DNA of 64,000 nucleotides from Acholeplasma sp. OttesenSCG-928-E16 (GCA_030266845.1 JAJDIT010000004.1:24557-88556), one strand, 5' to 3'. Shown: positions 18,701 to 27,581, numbered from the stretch's first letter. The notes: generated from the letters alone by a model not told the origin. Translations and numbers: made by a program.

Positions 18701-19187
18701 CTTTACTTTTAAGGTATGCTTCTTCTTTATTAATAAATTCCAAATATGAATGCTTTTTTATCGTTACTTCACTGCTTGTTAATTTTTTTTCAATATAATT
18801 TGTAATGAGTGCTATTCCATAAGCATCAATAATTGAATGGTGAAAAATAAAATAGTATCCTCTTTTTTTTCCATCTATTAAAAAAAAGCGATATAAATCA
18901 TCATCAAATAAATCAAAGATTTCATCATGAAATTGATAATCGCTATCCTTAATCAAAAAATCCTTTTCCTTATATTTACATATCTTCTGATATATTTTAT
19001 TTTCACTCTTTATAAATCTAATTCTAAGACAATCAAAAAAAGAAATTGCTTCATTTAATGCATTTTTTATTTCAAATGGTGATTTATCATTAATTTCGAC
19101 AAAGCCATACATATAAGAAAACTTACTATTAGGATATATTTCTTGATTAATGATTATTCTTTTTTGTGGGCTTGTAAGTGGATGCAT
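15699..19187 (-). CDS. Single-module nonribosomal peptide synthetase (C-A-T-TE)
   Basis: A 1162-residue cytoplasmic enzyme. The condensation domain is about 1-400, with HHSIIDAYG at 116-124 (HHxxxDA rather than HHxxxDG). The adenylation domain is about 425-850: A3 motif TSGSTGKPKG near 532, A5 NGYGPAEC, A7 YKSADI, A8 LNGFRIELDAI and the A10 lysine in GNSDKPN. The carrier domain has the phosphopantetheine serine in YGINSIEL near 889. The thioesterase has GYSGGG near 1011 and a His in CNHAEIM near 1140. A hand-aligned specificity code is D-G-I-F-M-A-G-V-L-K, which suggests an aliphatic amino acid. It heads a three-gene unit. A starting C domain without an upstream module implies an acyl or aminoacyl donor from elsewhere. 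No phosphopantetheinyl transferase is in the window. Confidence 0.93.
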   Translation of the reverse strand: MHPLTSPQKRIIINQEIYPNSKFSYMYGFVEINDKSPFEIKNALNEAISFFDCLRIRFIKSENKIYQKICKYKEKDFLIKDSDYQFHDEIFDLFDDDLYRFFLIDGKKRGYYFIFHHSIIDAYGIALITNYIEKKLTSSEVTIKKHSYLEFINKEEAYLKSKEKEEDDLFFDSILKESKERQYLLRDDISSSRISMEFLKSETDDLLAYSKSLKISVFKVIYAATFLSLFEFFGKENITISTTHHNRGDHEKGLAGMCASTIPLVMSLKKETYSSFLDRFTILLDEAFSRHQFVADDLIHKYSKNDPFVLMPSKFIINSLPFSGLTYPITRFSPNEDVTELNFKLNPNLKPKGSNLEIAVDYSVSTYKEKEIDGILNNIKKYAIKFITKQDDLINIPKKETLMKAIDDSIKNNLESLSLVDDYHKLTYKELDQYSSNVALAIKDEGSLIGLLNERSVYFYVGLLGILKAGKAFVVLSNLHNKNIRDDIIGETKIKTLLKYNEEQSLYELDNEINITKLPNMSSCKSINGDIAYVMYTSGSTGKPKGVIITTPNLLAFYNSINEAYDGLSRSSVLSTCSLDFDGSLIETILALKTGSTLFIASDKIRKDIKLIHNYVCENNIKNLIFTTALGQLYNQLYPDDNIDSLMIAGAKMTYYNEHTKYKVINGYGPAECTVLSHYQIITKKMDEYPFGKPFSSYYERLSYTDENEAELFIIGPNVGLGYLNNYKLTKERFFIDEKTKYKGYKSADIIKQNEYNENIFLTRKDRQIKLNGFRIELDAIDTISKKYQGIKDSYTIYIKNSIIQYVVGKINLNKYKKYLTNNLPYYVSIKKIILAKEIPRGNSDKPNIKINNNDITKKTREKKKLLEIIRQVALEDINYHDDFMNYGINSIELIEMITKIEREFKTSLLITDLYSNPTVNKLYDFIKEGKRTKNITLIKDGNKTPFIIFFDLTGDVASYKNLIDSISDDTPILAINSNNLHRYESVESFCKDISLELLNDYKYDHYTLIGYSGGGTFAFELSRQLGGDNSSVYMIDTPNYALYPIRLRSAIIIALRNCLLVFRLRGYKKMFKYAIKHIKDFFSFKFLSEQKKIMKLLNKYLLYEGKNKYTLFVSSQSAKKYNDQKLGHQQADCKYFTCNHAEIMLKENTDIIINLIKGAKK

Positions 19188-19207
19188 ATGTCTTTTTCCT
19201 TTATTTA

Positions 19208-19213
19208 ATTATA
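19208..19213 (-). promoter_or_regulatory. -10 box of the NRPS unit
   Basis: TATAAT on the minus strand 21 bp upstream of the NRPS start, followed by AAAGGA. I see no consensus -35 hexamer. Confidence 0.4.
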
Positions 19214-19281
19214 TCCTATAATAAAATAAAATGCATCCCAATAGAGACACATTTATTATTAAAATTGTACTTGTATCAAAA

Positions 19282-19572
19282 CTAACATCCAGCCGGCATT
19301 TCTTCTTTGATATCTTGATAATCCGGATCGTTTTCAAACAGCTTTTTCACATATGAACATAGTGGAATTATTTTCATATTATCTTTTCTAGCTCTTATTG
19401 CTAGTTGATCTACTAAACCTTTAGCTACTTTTTGCCCTCTTGCCTTAATATCGACGAACACTTGCATCGCTGTATAATTGAAATCATCATATTTATTAAA
19501 CTGGATGAATCCAACTTCCTCATTTTTTTCATTTACCGCGATAAACTTATTGTCCTTTTCTATATATTTCAT
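19282..19572 (-). CDS. Small GNAT acetyltransferase, YjdJ/NATD1-like
   Basis: A 96-residue protein of the short GCN5-related group (PF14542 type). Visible features are the strand FIQFNKYDDFNYTAMQVFVD, the acetyl-CoA loop ARGQKVAKGLVD, and the conserved IIPLCSYVKKLF with its Pro and Cys. The start is set at the ATG 19570-19572, which has GGAGG 7 nt upstream; an ATG 27 bp further up has no binding site. It is a single gene. The acceptor is unknown for this group. Confidence 0.85.
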   Translation of the reverse strand: MKYIEKDNKFIAVNEKNEEVGFIQFNKYDDFNYTAMQVFVDIKARGQKVAKGLVDQLAIRARKDNMKIIPLCSYVKKLFENDPDYQDIKEEMPAGC

Positions 19573-19644
19573 TTCTATCCCTCCACTTCTATTATACATT
19601 TAATAAAATATATGTGGTTGAATACGCATATCATGAATTTTTAT

Positions 19645-20451
19645 TTATTTTAAATCTGATTTACTAAAAATCAATATTCCCAAACCTGAAAAACCAAGAA
19701 TGTAAACTATGTTGGAAACAAATAATACTACCGTTGTATAACTAGGTATTAATGGTGTTCCAGCTAGTGGTAGCATTTCCGTTATCAACATATTTTGGTA
19801 AGCTGGCGTCAAGGTTAGAAGAAAAACAAATACCTCGTTAACATTTGATAAGTCCGTAGCTGAAAAGAGAATAACCATTAAAATAAACATCGAAGACATG
19901 AACATTGCTACTGAAAATAAAGTGGTCCATATGCTCTTCTTTAATGAAAAAGCAATAAAAACAATAACAGTAATAATAGTTGTATAGTGCAATAATCCAA
20001 TAAAAAAGAGTACCACTGCTTTAGCGAACAGTTCGCTTGTTAAGCCGTTTTCTGAATATCCACCAATCATGGTTCCTACCATACTGGATACAAAAAAGTA
20101 AACAAAATAACAAATGAATCCATAGACAAGTGATACTATTAAGCGGCTTAAAAATATCAAACTTCTCCTCTTACCTATTAAAACCTTATTTCTGATTGTT
20201 CCGTTTTTAAAATCTCTAGTTGCTACAACACCTACTAATATCGGAATGAATATAGCGATATCACTCATTAGGGATGCGGCAGTTTGAACAAATTGCTCTC
20301 CTGTTGGTAATCCTTCTCCCCCAAGTCCACTTGTTGCCCCCATACTAAGTAGAATCATTAACACTGAATAACCAGCAATAACGATAATAGTTGTTATGGT
20401 TGAGCGGTCTTTAAATAATGCGTAAAAATCTGATTTTAGTAATCTAGTCAT
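19645..20451 (-). CDS. ABC-2 type permease
   Basis: A 268-residue integral membrane protein with six predicted helices, starting with the polar stretch LLKSDFYALFKDRSTIT and then TIIVIAGYSVLMILLSMG, as in ABC-2 permeases. It pairs with the ATPase gene just upstream, whose end it overlaps by 8 bp. I chose the ATG at 20451 because GGGAGG lies about 9 nt before it; a GTG three codons earlier is too close to that site. Probably the membrane half of an exporter for an antimicrobial, lipid or similar compound. Confidence 0.88.
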   Translation of the reverse strand: MTRLLKSDFYALFKDRSTITTIIVIAGYSVLMILLSMGATSGLGGEGLPTGEQFVQTAASLMSDIAIFIPILVGVVATRDFKNGTIRNKVLIGKRRSLIFLSRLIVSLVYGFICYFVYFFVSSMVGTMIGGYSENGLTSELFAKAVVLFFIGLLHYTTIITVIVFIAFSLKKSIWTTLFSVAMFMSSMFILMVILFSATDLSNVNEVFVFLLTLTPAYQNMLITEMLPLAGTPLIPSYTTVVLFVSNIVYILGFSGLGILIFSKSDLK

Positions 20452-21361
20452 TATGGCCACCTCCCATAACTTTAAAATAGTAACTTTCTATATCATCTTC
20501 TATTTTCTTAACATTTGTTACTTTGATATCAACCTTATTAAGGAGGATAACAATTTCACTTACATCAATCTCTTCATAAAATCTAATAATGTTGTTTCCA
20601 ATTAAATCGTATCTAGCTTGTCCAAATAAAACTTCATCCGCCTTAGCGTTTGAAGATACGAAAAAGTCAGTTTTTATTTCTTTATCTTGAATATCATCAG
20701 CATTGATCTCTTTTATGAGTTCTCCTCTATGGATAAATCCATATCTTGTTGCTACTTTAGCTAATTCTGATAATATATGGCTAGAAATTAAAAATGTAAT
20801 CCCGTTTTCTTTATTTAACCTTTGGATCAATACTCTAATACCAGCAATGCCTTCTGGATCTAAGCCATTCATTGGTTCATCTAAGATCAAAAACTCCGGC
20901 TCTGATAATAAGGCCATCGCGATTCCTAGCCTTTGTTTCATGCCAAGGGAAAAAGACTTTGCCTTTTTATTATTACCTATTAAGTAACCTAATCCGACAC
21001 TTTGTAAAGTATCTCCAATTATCGAATCATCACTTTTACCAATTAATCTTAATTGAACAGATAAATTATCGGTTGCTGATAAGTTAAGATGAATAGATGG
21101 AACTTCTACTATGGCACCAACTTTACTTCTTGCGGAGTAAATATCTTGTTCGTTGGCATTCACGCCAAAAAGTTCATAAGAACCTTCATCCGATTTAATT
21201 AATCCAGTAATCATTCTAATTAAAGTTGTCTTTCCGCTTCCGTTTTCACCGATAAAGCCATAGACATCTTTCTTATGAATAGTCATGTTAGCACCTTTAA
21301 CAGCGTAAACATTACCATATCTTTTAGAAAGATTATTAGTTTTTAAGATTATATCCTTCAT
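20444..21361 (-). CDS. ABC transporter ATP-binding protein
   Basis: A 305-residue cytoplasmic ATPase. Walker A is GENGSGKTTL, the signature is SFSLGMKQRLGIA, and Walker B is LILDEPMNGLDPEG, followed by ISSHILSELA (switch His). The C-terminal 80 residues form the extension usual in ABC-2 exporters of the BcrA/CcmA type. It is coupled to the permease gene by overlap. The start has GGAGG with good spacing, next to the degV terminator. Confidence 0.94.
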   Translation of the reverse strand: MKDIILKTNNLSKRYGNVYAVKGANMTIHKKDVYGFIGENGSGKTTLIRMITGLIKSDEGSYELFGVNANEQDIYSARSKVGAIVEVPSIHLNLSATDNLSVQLRLIGKSDDSIIGDTLQSVGLGYLIGNNKKAKSFSLGMKQRLGIAMALLSEPEFLILDEPMNGLDPEGIAGIRVLIQRLNKENGITFLISSHILSELAKVATRYGFIHRGELIKEINADDIQDKEIKTDFFVSSNAKADEVLFGQARYDLIGNNIIRFYEEIDVSEIVILLNKVDIKVTNVKKIEDDIESYYFKVMGGGHND

Positions 21362-21369
21362 GTGTCCTC

Positions 21370-21396
21370 CAAAAAAGACTGGTTACAGTCTTTTAT
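21370..21396 (-). terminator. Terminator of the degV gene
   Basis: AAAAGACTG (21373-21381) and CAGTCTTTT (21386-21394) form a 9-bp stem with a 4-base loop and a T run on the minus strand. It overlaps the degV stop codon. Confidence 0.75.
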
Positions 21397-22265
21397 TTAT
21401 GTTTTCCTAAGAAAAATAATGCAATTGTTCCTGGGCCAGCATGGGCACCAATAATTGGTCCTATATATCCGATTGTTATTTGGGCACTTGGATATTTATC
21501 TTTAATCAACATCGCTAAAAAATTTGCAGCTTCTAAATCATCAGCATGACTAATAAAGAAAACCTTATTATCGATGATTGTTTCTTCCATCATCGAAAAT
21601 AATTTTTCCAAAGATTTTTTTCTTCCTGGAACCTTTCCAATATTTATCAGTTTTCCAGCATCATTTACGTGTAGTACCGGTTTAATACTTAATATCTTCG
21701 CTAAAACAGCCGCTGTTTTTGAGATTCTACCACCTCTTCTAAGATGATTAATATCAGTAACTGTAAAATAATGAGTCAAGTGATTCTTAGTGTTTTCGGC
21801 AAACTCTTTAACCTCGCTTAACGATTTACCCTTTTCGCGCTCAAGAGCACATAAATAATCAAGCATTCCCTCACCTGCTGAAGCAGCTAGTGTATCTACT
21901 ATCTCTAATTGACGATCAGGATATTTCTCCCTTAACTCCTCAACTGCCATTCTTCCGCTGTTATAAGTTCCACTTAATCCAGAAGAAAAGGCTAAAACTA
22001 AACAATCTTTACCTTCTTTTAGTAGTGGTTCTAATACAACTTTATAATCTTCTGAATTTAACTGCGCAGTTGTTGCGTGACCTCCAGCTCTAACTTTTTC
22101 ATAAAATTCGGCCACTGACATTGCACTAAAATCAAAATTATGTTGATATGTTTTCTTACCATCAAAAGAAAAAGTAAGTGGTATTACCTTAAAATCATAC
22201 TTTTCTACTAAATCTACTGGTAAATCAGCCGTTGTGTCAATTATTATCTCAAATTTGTTTTTCAT
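21393..22265 (-). CDS. DegV family fatty-acid binding protein
   Basis: A 290-residue protein of the DegV (FakB-like) family, which carries a fatty acid for phosphorylation by FakA. Family features: the N-terminal IIDTTADLPVDLVEKYDFKV, the motif TTAQLNSEDYK, SSGLSGTYNSGRMA, RRGGRISK, and the C-terminal GPIIGAHAGPGTIALFF. The length is typical. It has its own AGGAGG site and a TATAAT box just after the polysaccharide operon. FakA itself is not in the window. Confidence 0.95.
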   Translation of the reverse strand: MKNKFEIIIDTTADLPVDLVEKYDFKVIPLTFSFDGKKTYQHNFDFSAMSVAEFYEKVRAGGHATTAQLNSEDYKVVLEPLLKEGKDCLVLAFSSGLSGTYNSGRMAVEELREKYPDRQLEIVDTLAASAGEGMLDYLCALEREKGKSLSEVKEFAENTKNHLTHYFTVTDINHLRRGGRISKTAAVLAKILSIKPVLHVNDAGKLINIGKVPGRKKSLEKLFSMMEETIIDNKVFFISHADDLEAANFLAMLIKDKYPSAQITIGYIGPIIGAHAGPGTIALFFLGKHK

Positions 22266-22313
22266 ACTGTCCTCCTATTTTTTAATAGATTTATCACAAT
22301 GATTATACTATTT

Positions 22314-23807
22314 TTATTCAAGATTTTCTACCACTTTTTCCTCGCTTACATTTTTTACTTTTTTCTTAAACGGGGTCGTCAAGGATAGATCTGTATTCTC
22401 GATTGCACTATACATAATAATTGTCATTATCATATAATAAAATGCATAGAAAGTGTTATCAATCAACCCATGGATATGAGTAGCTAGCATTCCTACTCCA
22501 AAAATCATTATTTCAAAGCTCCACTTTCTTTTTATTAACTTAACTAATTGAACTATATGAAATACCAATGATCCTAAGCCAAATAGCCCCATGGTTCCAA
22601 TTGAATGGAAAAAAGTTGAATGATAGAAAACTGGTCGGTTTTCTTGGGTGATATCAGTAAAGTGAATGTGTCCCCCACCAACGATTGGGCTTTTAATGAA
22701 CTCAGATATCGCTTCTCTATATAATTCAAATCTGCCATTAGAAAATCCTTCAAGATCATCTGCTGAATTTAATACCCTCTCAACAATTGCACCAAATATC
22801 GATTCTTTGTTTTCATTAAATGGTATTAAAGTCACTGTAATAAGTAAAACCGCACAGATTACTAATAATATTTTTGATTGGTTGTTTCCAAACATAAAAA
22901 TCAAAACAATACATAATATAGCAGATACAGTAATTCCAATATAGCCACCTCTTGATGCCGAAATCATTACAAGAGCTATCACTAACCAAAAATAAATCAC
23001 ATAAGGCCAAGAAATCTTTTTCTTACAAATATAATAAACAATTGTTGGTAAGAAAAAAGCTAAATACATGGAACCAGCATTGATATTATCGTATCCTAAT
23101 TCAAATCCAATGCCATAATTACTCCATTTTTTACTGATCCCATAGTTAATTGCATCAAATATATTATCGGCTTGTTTTAAATCTATAATTTCTTTAATAC
23201 AATTTATATACTGAACGATAAATTGAGCAGAAATCAAAATGCTAAGCATAAAAAATACAAAAATATACTTTTCCGGGTTTTTTTCTTTTGATGTACTAAT
23301 CAAAAAAGTATATAACAATAAATAAAGGGGACCCGCAATTGTATACACAATATTTATTACCATATTAGGTTCTGTTTCTTCATTAATCCTAAATGGTAAA
23401 ATATAGCCAATAGCGATTAACATTAATCCGATAGTCAAAGCCCCAACTTTTAGTTTCACTTTATATCTAATTATATGAAATATTAATGCTGAAAAAAGAA
23501 TAAAGGCTAGTACATATAAATAAGCTGCCTCCTTAAAAAAGTCCACACTAAATGCTCTTTGACTTACTCCAATAATACACATAGCTGATAAGATAATAGG
23601 AACTAAATAATAGGTGTTTTTAAAGAAGACTGCAACAAGGGTAAACGCTACTGTAATAAAAAGCAAGCTAACAAAGAACATTGGTTCCTTAGAAATAGCG
23701 ATACTCGTAGATGATTTATCTTGTAATATCCAAAAAATAAAGGTTAATACTATTATTCCGATTACATACCATTTGGTGTTTAAAAACTTCTCTATTTTTA
23801 AAAGCAT
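22314..23807 (-). CDS. O-antigen ligase/polymerase-like membrane protein (Wzy/WaaL family)
   Basis: A 497-residue protein with about 12 membrane segments and a long external loop near residues 325-400 that ends in the VGGGHIHF and FYHSTFFHSIGTMGLFG region. This layout, with the conserved GxGxxxF...HN/HS pattern, is that of the O-antigen ligase superfamily (Wzy_C). It is the last gene of the polysaccharide operon. In a cell without lipopolysaccharide it probably polymerises repeat units on the outer face of the membrane. A ligase role cannot be excluded. Confidence 0.82.
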   Translation of the reverse strand: MLLKIEKFLNTKWYVIGIIVLTFIFWILQDKSSTSIAISKEPMFFVSLLFITVAFTLVAVFFKNTYYLVPIILSAMCIIGVSQRAFSVDFFKEAAYLYVLAFILFSALIFHIIRYKVKLKVGALTIGLMLIAIGYILPFRINEETEPNMVINIVYTIAGPLYLLLYTFLISTSKEKNPEKYIFVFFMLSILISAQFIVQYINCIKEIIDLKQADNIFDAINYGISKKWSNYGIGFELGYDNINAGSMYLAFFLPTIVYYICKKKISWPYVIYFWLVIALVMISASRGGYIGITVSAILCIVLIFMFGNNQSKILLVICAVLLITVTLIPFNENKESIFGAIVERVLNSADDLEGFSNGRFELYREAISEFIKSPIVGGGHIHFTDITQENRPVFYHSTFFHSIGTMGLFGLGSLVFHIVQLVKLIKRKWSFEIMIFGVGMLATHIHGLIDNTFYAFYYMIMTIIMYSAIENTDLSLTTPFKKKVKNVSEEKVVENLE

Positions 23808-23843
23808 TGAACTTAAATTTCCTTTCTCACAATATAGATTGTA

Positions 23844-25040
23844 TCATAACCCCTTAATTTTAAGAATAAAATTATCCATATTGCTCTTGATATCGTAATT
23901 ATCCTTGATGAATTTTTTAGCGTTTAGCGAAATCTCTTTTGATAATTTGTAATTATCAAGCAAATCATTGATCGAATTTATGTAATCATCATCATTATTG
24001 GCATGAAAATATTCACATTCATTTTTTGCATCAATTCCTTCAATTCCAATATCGTTAGTTATAATTGGCAGCCCAGCTGACATTGCTTCTAATATTTTAA
24101 CTTTCACGCCAGCTCCTAAGACAAGTGGAGCAACCAAACACATTGATTCTCTAAAAAAAGGGGAAACATCAGGAACATATCCTAATATATCGATAAATTC
24201 ATTTTGATAATTTAGAAGTTCTAATGGTGGTTTAGATCCTATTACAATGAATTTCATATTTTCTTTTTTAATTTTAATGAAAATATTCTTAATAAAATAA
24301 ATAACACTCAAATAATTTTCCGGTCTATTCATCGCTCCAAAGAAAATAATATTGTTATTTTTTCTTTCATATTTTTCTTCTAAATAACTATGAAAAAAGG
24401 GTGGTAAACAAAAAATTTCCTTTTTTAAATTATTATCTAATAAAAGTTTTTCATCTTTTTTATTATTTACAACAACCAAGTCAAGCTTGTCTAATGCCTT
24501 TATTTCGGTTTTTTTTAATTTGTTGTATTGAATATCTCTAAGTTTTTTTCTAATAAAATGTTTTTCATACTCTTTTTTTCTTAAAAGTGCTAAGAAAGAA
24601 ACATCTTCTTCAATACCAATAATCTTTGAATCATTAAATATTCTTTTTATTTTATCGATCATAAAAATTATTCCAGTCCATTGAAGAATAATGTATTTAG
24701 GATAATATCCTTTATTCTTAAGATCGTTTAGATATTTAATAACTTCTCTCTCTTTTCCTTTATCCAAAAATCCAGCATTATTAGATAGTTTATTTATTTT
24801 TATTTGAATTTTCTTAAAGATGTTTTTTTCAATATCTTTTTTTATGAATATATGATTTTTTATTTTATACTTATCTAAATCTAACTTGTCTTTTTCCTTT
24901 GTAGTCGAAAAAGATACAAGATTTATTTCAAACTCGCCACTATTATTAATATATTTTAAATGGTAATTATGGTTTTGCCCACCAGCATGATCAACATTGT
25001 CATATGGGACGAATTCTGAGATCCATAGTAATTTATCCAT
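23844..25040 (-). CDS. Glycosyltransferase, GT-B fold (GT4-like)
   Basis: A 398-residue predicted cytoplasmic glycosyltransferase. The N-terminal half is very rich in Lys and Asn. The C-terminal half holds the donor-binding pattern: NNIIFFGAMNRPENY, VIGSKPP, LGYVPDVSPFF, and the ExxxxGxP motif in EAMSAGLPIITNDIGIEG. The start overlaps the flippase stop by 1 bp. Base composition is among the lowest in GC here. The sugar donor is unknown. Confidence 0.85.
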   Translation of the reverse strand: MDKLLWISEFVPYDNVDHAGGQNHNYHLKYINNSGEFEINLVSFSTTKEKDKLDLDKYKIKNHIFIKKDIEKNIFKKIQIKINKLSNNAGFLDKGKEREVIKYLNDLKNKGYYPKYIILQWTGIIFMIDKIKRIFNDSKIIGIEEDVSFLALLRKKEYEKHFIRKKLRDIQYNKLKKTEIKALDKLDLVVVNNKKDEKLLLDNNLKKEIFCLPPFFHSYLEEKYERKNNNIIFFGAMNRPENYLSVIYFIKNIFIKIKKENMKFIVIGSKPPLELLNYQNEFIDILGYVPDVSPFFRESMCLVAPLVLGAGVKVKILEAMSAGLPIITNDIGIEGIDAKNECEYFHANNDDDYINSINDLLDNYKLSKEISLNAKKFIKDNYDIKSNMDNFILKIKGL

Positions 25041-26560
25041 TATGTTCTCCTAAACACTTTATTGCTCAAAGATTTAAATTCCTTAGTTTTAAAGCTTGCA
25101 AGAAAAAAGATTATATTTGGAACAACTATACAAATTAATATTTTTAAAACAAAATTAGTAACACCACTAAACGGTAATAATTTGGCCAAAAAATATGTTC
25201 CAACAAGACTTGTAAAAATGATTATGACATAAATTAAAATTCTTAAAAAATAAGACGTGACTTTTTGATTGAATAGGTATTTAAACAATACAAACGGTTC
25301 AATCCATAAGGAGGTAACAATACTACTAATAATAGTGGCTATTAAAACCCCAAAAACTCCCCACACTTGAACTAAAATGATATCTAATGCAATATTGATT
25401 AAAACCTCAAAAACCGGCTTAATACGATCTTTTACAAATAAACCGGCTGAATCCTTAAAGACATTTACGATCCCTCTCATCTGCCTAATGAAAAATGCGA
25501 TGGCAATCACTAACATCGTATTAAAATCAAGTAAATAAGAGCTATCTAACCAAAGCTCAATAAAATCTTGAAATAATACAACAAGGGAAATTAATGCAAA
25601 ACCTGCCAACCAAAACTGACAAAAATTAAATACATTAAATATTTGATGTATCTTTTTTTTATCTCCTTCTACGATTAAGTTTCCAACTGTACTAGAAATC
25701 GCGGTTGCTAATAACCCGAAAATAGAAACTAATGTATTAATCACTAAGTTATAGTTAGAGTAAATTCCTAAAACAGCTAGTCCTAAAAAAGAAGAAATAA
25801 TAATATGATCTGTACTAAATACTAATGCCCCTCCAACTTTATGAATAAACATTGCTTTAGTGTTCTTTTTGATTTCTTTTAAATCTTCTTCTTCAAGGGG
25901 GATTGAGCTTCCCCTAATATCATTAAATAGTTTATAAGAAATAATATAAATTAAGACTGAGTCGATGATGGTAGTAAGAACTACTGCTCCTGTGTATAAA
26001 TAATAATTTTTCGTAGTTACTAATAACAATATTTGCAGAGCCGACAAAATTATTTGCGTTATCATTGACACTTTTGATTCTATATCATTTCTTTGATAAG
26101 CAAATATTAGTGCTCTTCTATGGGCAAAATAATAACCGACAACATTACTCAATATAAAAATTACATATATCACATAAATATTAGCCTGAACTGTCACTTC
26201 TCCCTCCATTAAAAATGGGAGAGCTGGCAGTAAAGATAATCCAACAGCTAAAATAATTGTGCCTATAATATAATAAAACTTCTTATATAAGGATAAAAGA
26301 CTCTTGATTTTACTTATATTACCCTCAGAAACTGGTTTATACATGCTATAGACTATTGCATTTCCTAAGCCTAGCTCAGCTAATGATAAGATTGTTAAAA
26401 TATTAGTGAATAAATTATTAAGTCCCAGATATTCAACCCCTAAGTAACGAATAAAAAAAGTTCTGTTTATAAACATCAGAATTGTTTTAATTATGAATGC
26501 TAATGCTGCAAAAAAAGTATTATTTTTTACCGCTTTCGTTCTTGAGGGCAGAGGTATCAT
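25040..26560 (-). CDS. Polysaccharide flippase (Wzx, MOP superfamily)
   Basis: A 506-residue membrane protein with about 14 helices. It begins with the family pattern KNNTFFAALAFIIKTILMFINRTFF (shown only in part by residues 12-30) and RYLGVEYLGLNNLFTNIL. This is the PST/Wzx type of lipid-linked repeat-unit flippase. It lies between rmlB and a glycosyltransferase in the same operon, with AAGGAA as binding site. Length and layout are normal. Confidence 0.9.
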   Translation of the reverse strand: MIPLPSRTKAVKNNTFFAALAFIIKTILMFINRTFFIRYLGVEYLGLNNLFTNILTILSLAELGLGNAIVYSMYKPVSEGNISKIKSLLSLYKKFYYIIGTIILAVGLSLLPALPFLMEGEVTVQANIYVIYVIFILSNVVGYYFAHRRALIFAYQRNDIESKVSMITQIILSALQILLLVTTKNYYLYTGAVVLTTIIDSVLIYIISYKLFNDIRGSSIPLEEEDLKEIKKNTKAMFIHKVGGALVFSTDHIIISSFLGLAVLGIYSNYNLVINTLVSIFGLLATAISSTVGNLIVEGDKKKIHQIFNVFNFCQFWLAGFALISLVVLFQDFIELWLDSSYLLDFNTMLVIAIAFFIRQMRGIVNVFKDSAGLFVKDRIKPVFEVLINIALDIILVQVWGVFGVLIATIISSIVTSLWIEPFVLFKYLFNQKVTSYFLRILIYVIIIFTSLVGTYFLAKLLPFSGVTNFVLKILICIVVPNIIFFLASFKTKEFKSLSNKVFRRT

Positions 26561-26570
26561 TTATTATTCC

Positions 26571-27578
26571 TTATCTTTTTTTGTTGTAATTTAGATATTC
26601 ATTGCTTAGTATTTCATCTAGCCATTTTTTATTATCTAAATTCCATTTAATCGTTTTTTTAATTCCAGATTCGAAACTTGTTTTTGGAATCCAATTTAGC
26701 TCTTTTTTTATTTTTGTAGAATCAATAGCATATCTTAAGTCGTGCCCAAGCCGATCCTTAACATATGTGATGAGCTCTTCACTTTTACCTAGTTCGTTTA
26801 GAATAGTCCTTACTATTTCAATGTTTTCTTTTTCGTTATTGCCACCGATGTTATAAATTTCATTTATTTTCCCGTGTCTAATAATCTCATCGATCGCAAT
26901 ACAATGATCTTCCACATAGAGCCAGTCCCTAACATTTAATCCATTCCCATAAACTGGTAATGGTTCATTATTTAAAGCTTTATAAATCATAACGGGAATT
27001 AATTTTTCAGGAAACTGATATGGCCCATAATTATTACTGCATCTAGAAATGGTAGCTCGCAAATTGAATGTTCTAATATAAGATAAAACTAATAAATCGG
27101 CAGATGCTTTTGATGCTGAATAGGGACTAGATGGACAGAGATTTGTGTCCTCTTTAAAAAACAAGTCTTTACGATCAAGCGGTAAATCTCCATATACTTC
27201 ATCGGTAGAAACTTGATGGAATCTAACGTTACCATATTTTAAGCAGGCATCCATTAGAACTTGTGTTCCTAAAATGTTCGTCTTTAAAAAGACCTCTGGA
27301 TTTTCTATTGATCTATCGACATGACTTTCAGCAGCAAAATTAACTACTAAATCAAATTCTTCTTGACTAAAAAGCTCGTAGATATATTCTCTATCAGTAA
27401 TATCCCCTAATACAAACTTAAACTTATCATTTTTCATTGCTTCTTCTAGGGATCTTAAATTACCAGCATATGTTAATAAATCTAAACAAAAGACTTGATC
27501 GTTTGGATATTTTTTTAATAAATAATAGATGAAATTGACCCCTATGAAACCAGCACCACCTGTCACTAATATTTTCAT
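26571..27578 (-). CDS. rmlB: dTDP-glucose 4,6-dehydratase
   Basis: A 335-residue extended short-chain dehydrogenase; it makes dTDP-4-keto-6-deoxyglucose, the second step of dTDP-L-rhamnose synthesis. The NAD motif GGAGFIG is at residues 7-13. The catalytic YxxxK is in PYSASKAS, and HVDRSIENP and RCSNNYGPYQFPEKLIP are RmlB hallmarks. GGAGC lies upstream of the ATG, 4 bp after rmlD. It is the last of four rml genes in the order rmlA-rmlC-rmlD-rmlB. Confidence 0.97.
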   Translation of the reverse strand: MKILVTGGAGFIGVNFIYYLLKKYPNDQVFCLDLLTYAGNLRSLEEAMKNDKFKFVLGDITDREYIYELFSQEEFDLVVNFAAESHVDRSIENPEVFLKTNILGTQVLMDACLKYGNVRFHQVSTDEVYGDLPLDRKDLFFKEDTNLCPSSPYSASKASADLLVLSYIRTFNLRATISRCSNNYGPYQFPEKLIPVMIYKALNNEPLPVYGNGLNVRDWLYVEDHCIAIDEIIRHGKINEIYNIGGNNEKENIEIVRTILNELGKSEELITYVKDRLGHDLRYAIDSTKIKKELNWIPKTSFESGIKKTIKWNLDNKKWLDEILSNEYLNYNKKR

Positions 27579-27581
27579 TGT

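Noticed and set aside
24200..25040. A/T homopolymer-rich DNA in the glycosyltransferase gene as a sign of gene decay
   Set aside because: The frame is intact with all donor-binding motifs; low GC is common in polysaccharide loci.
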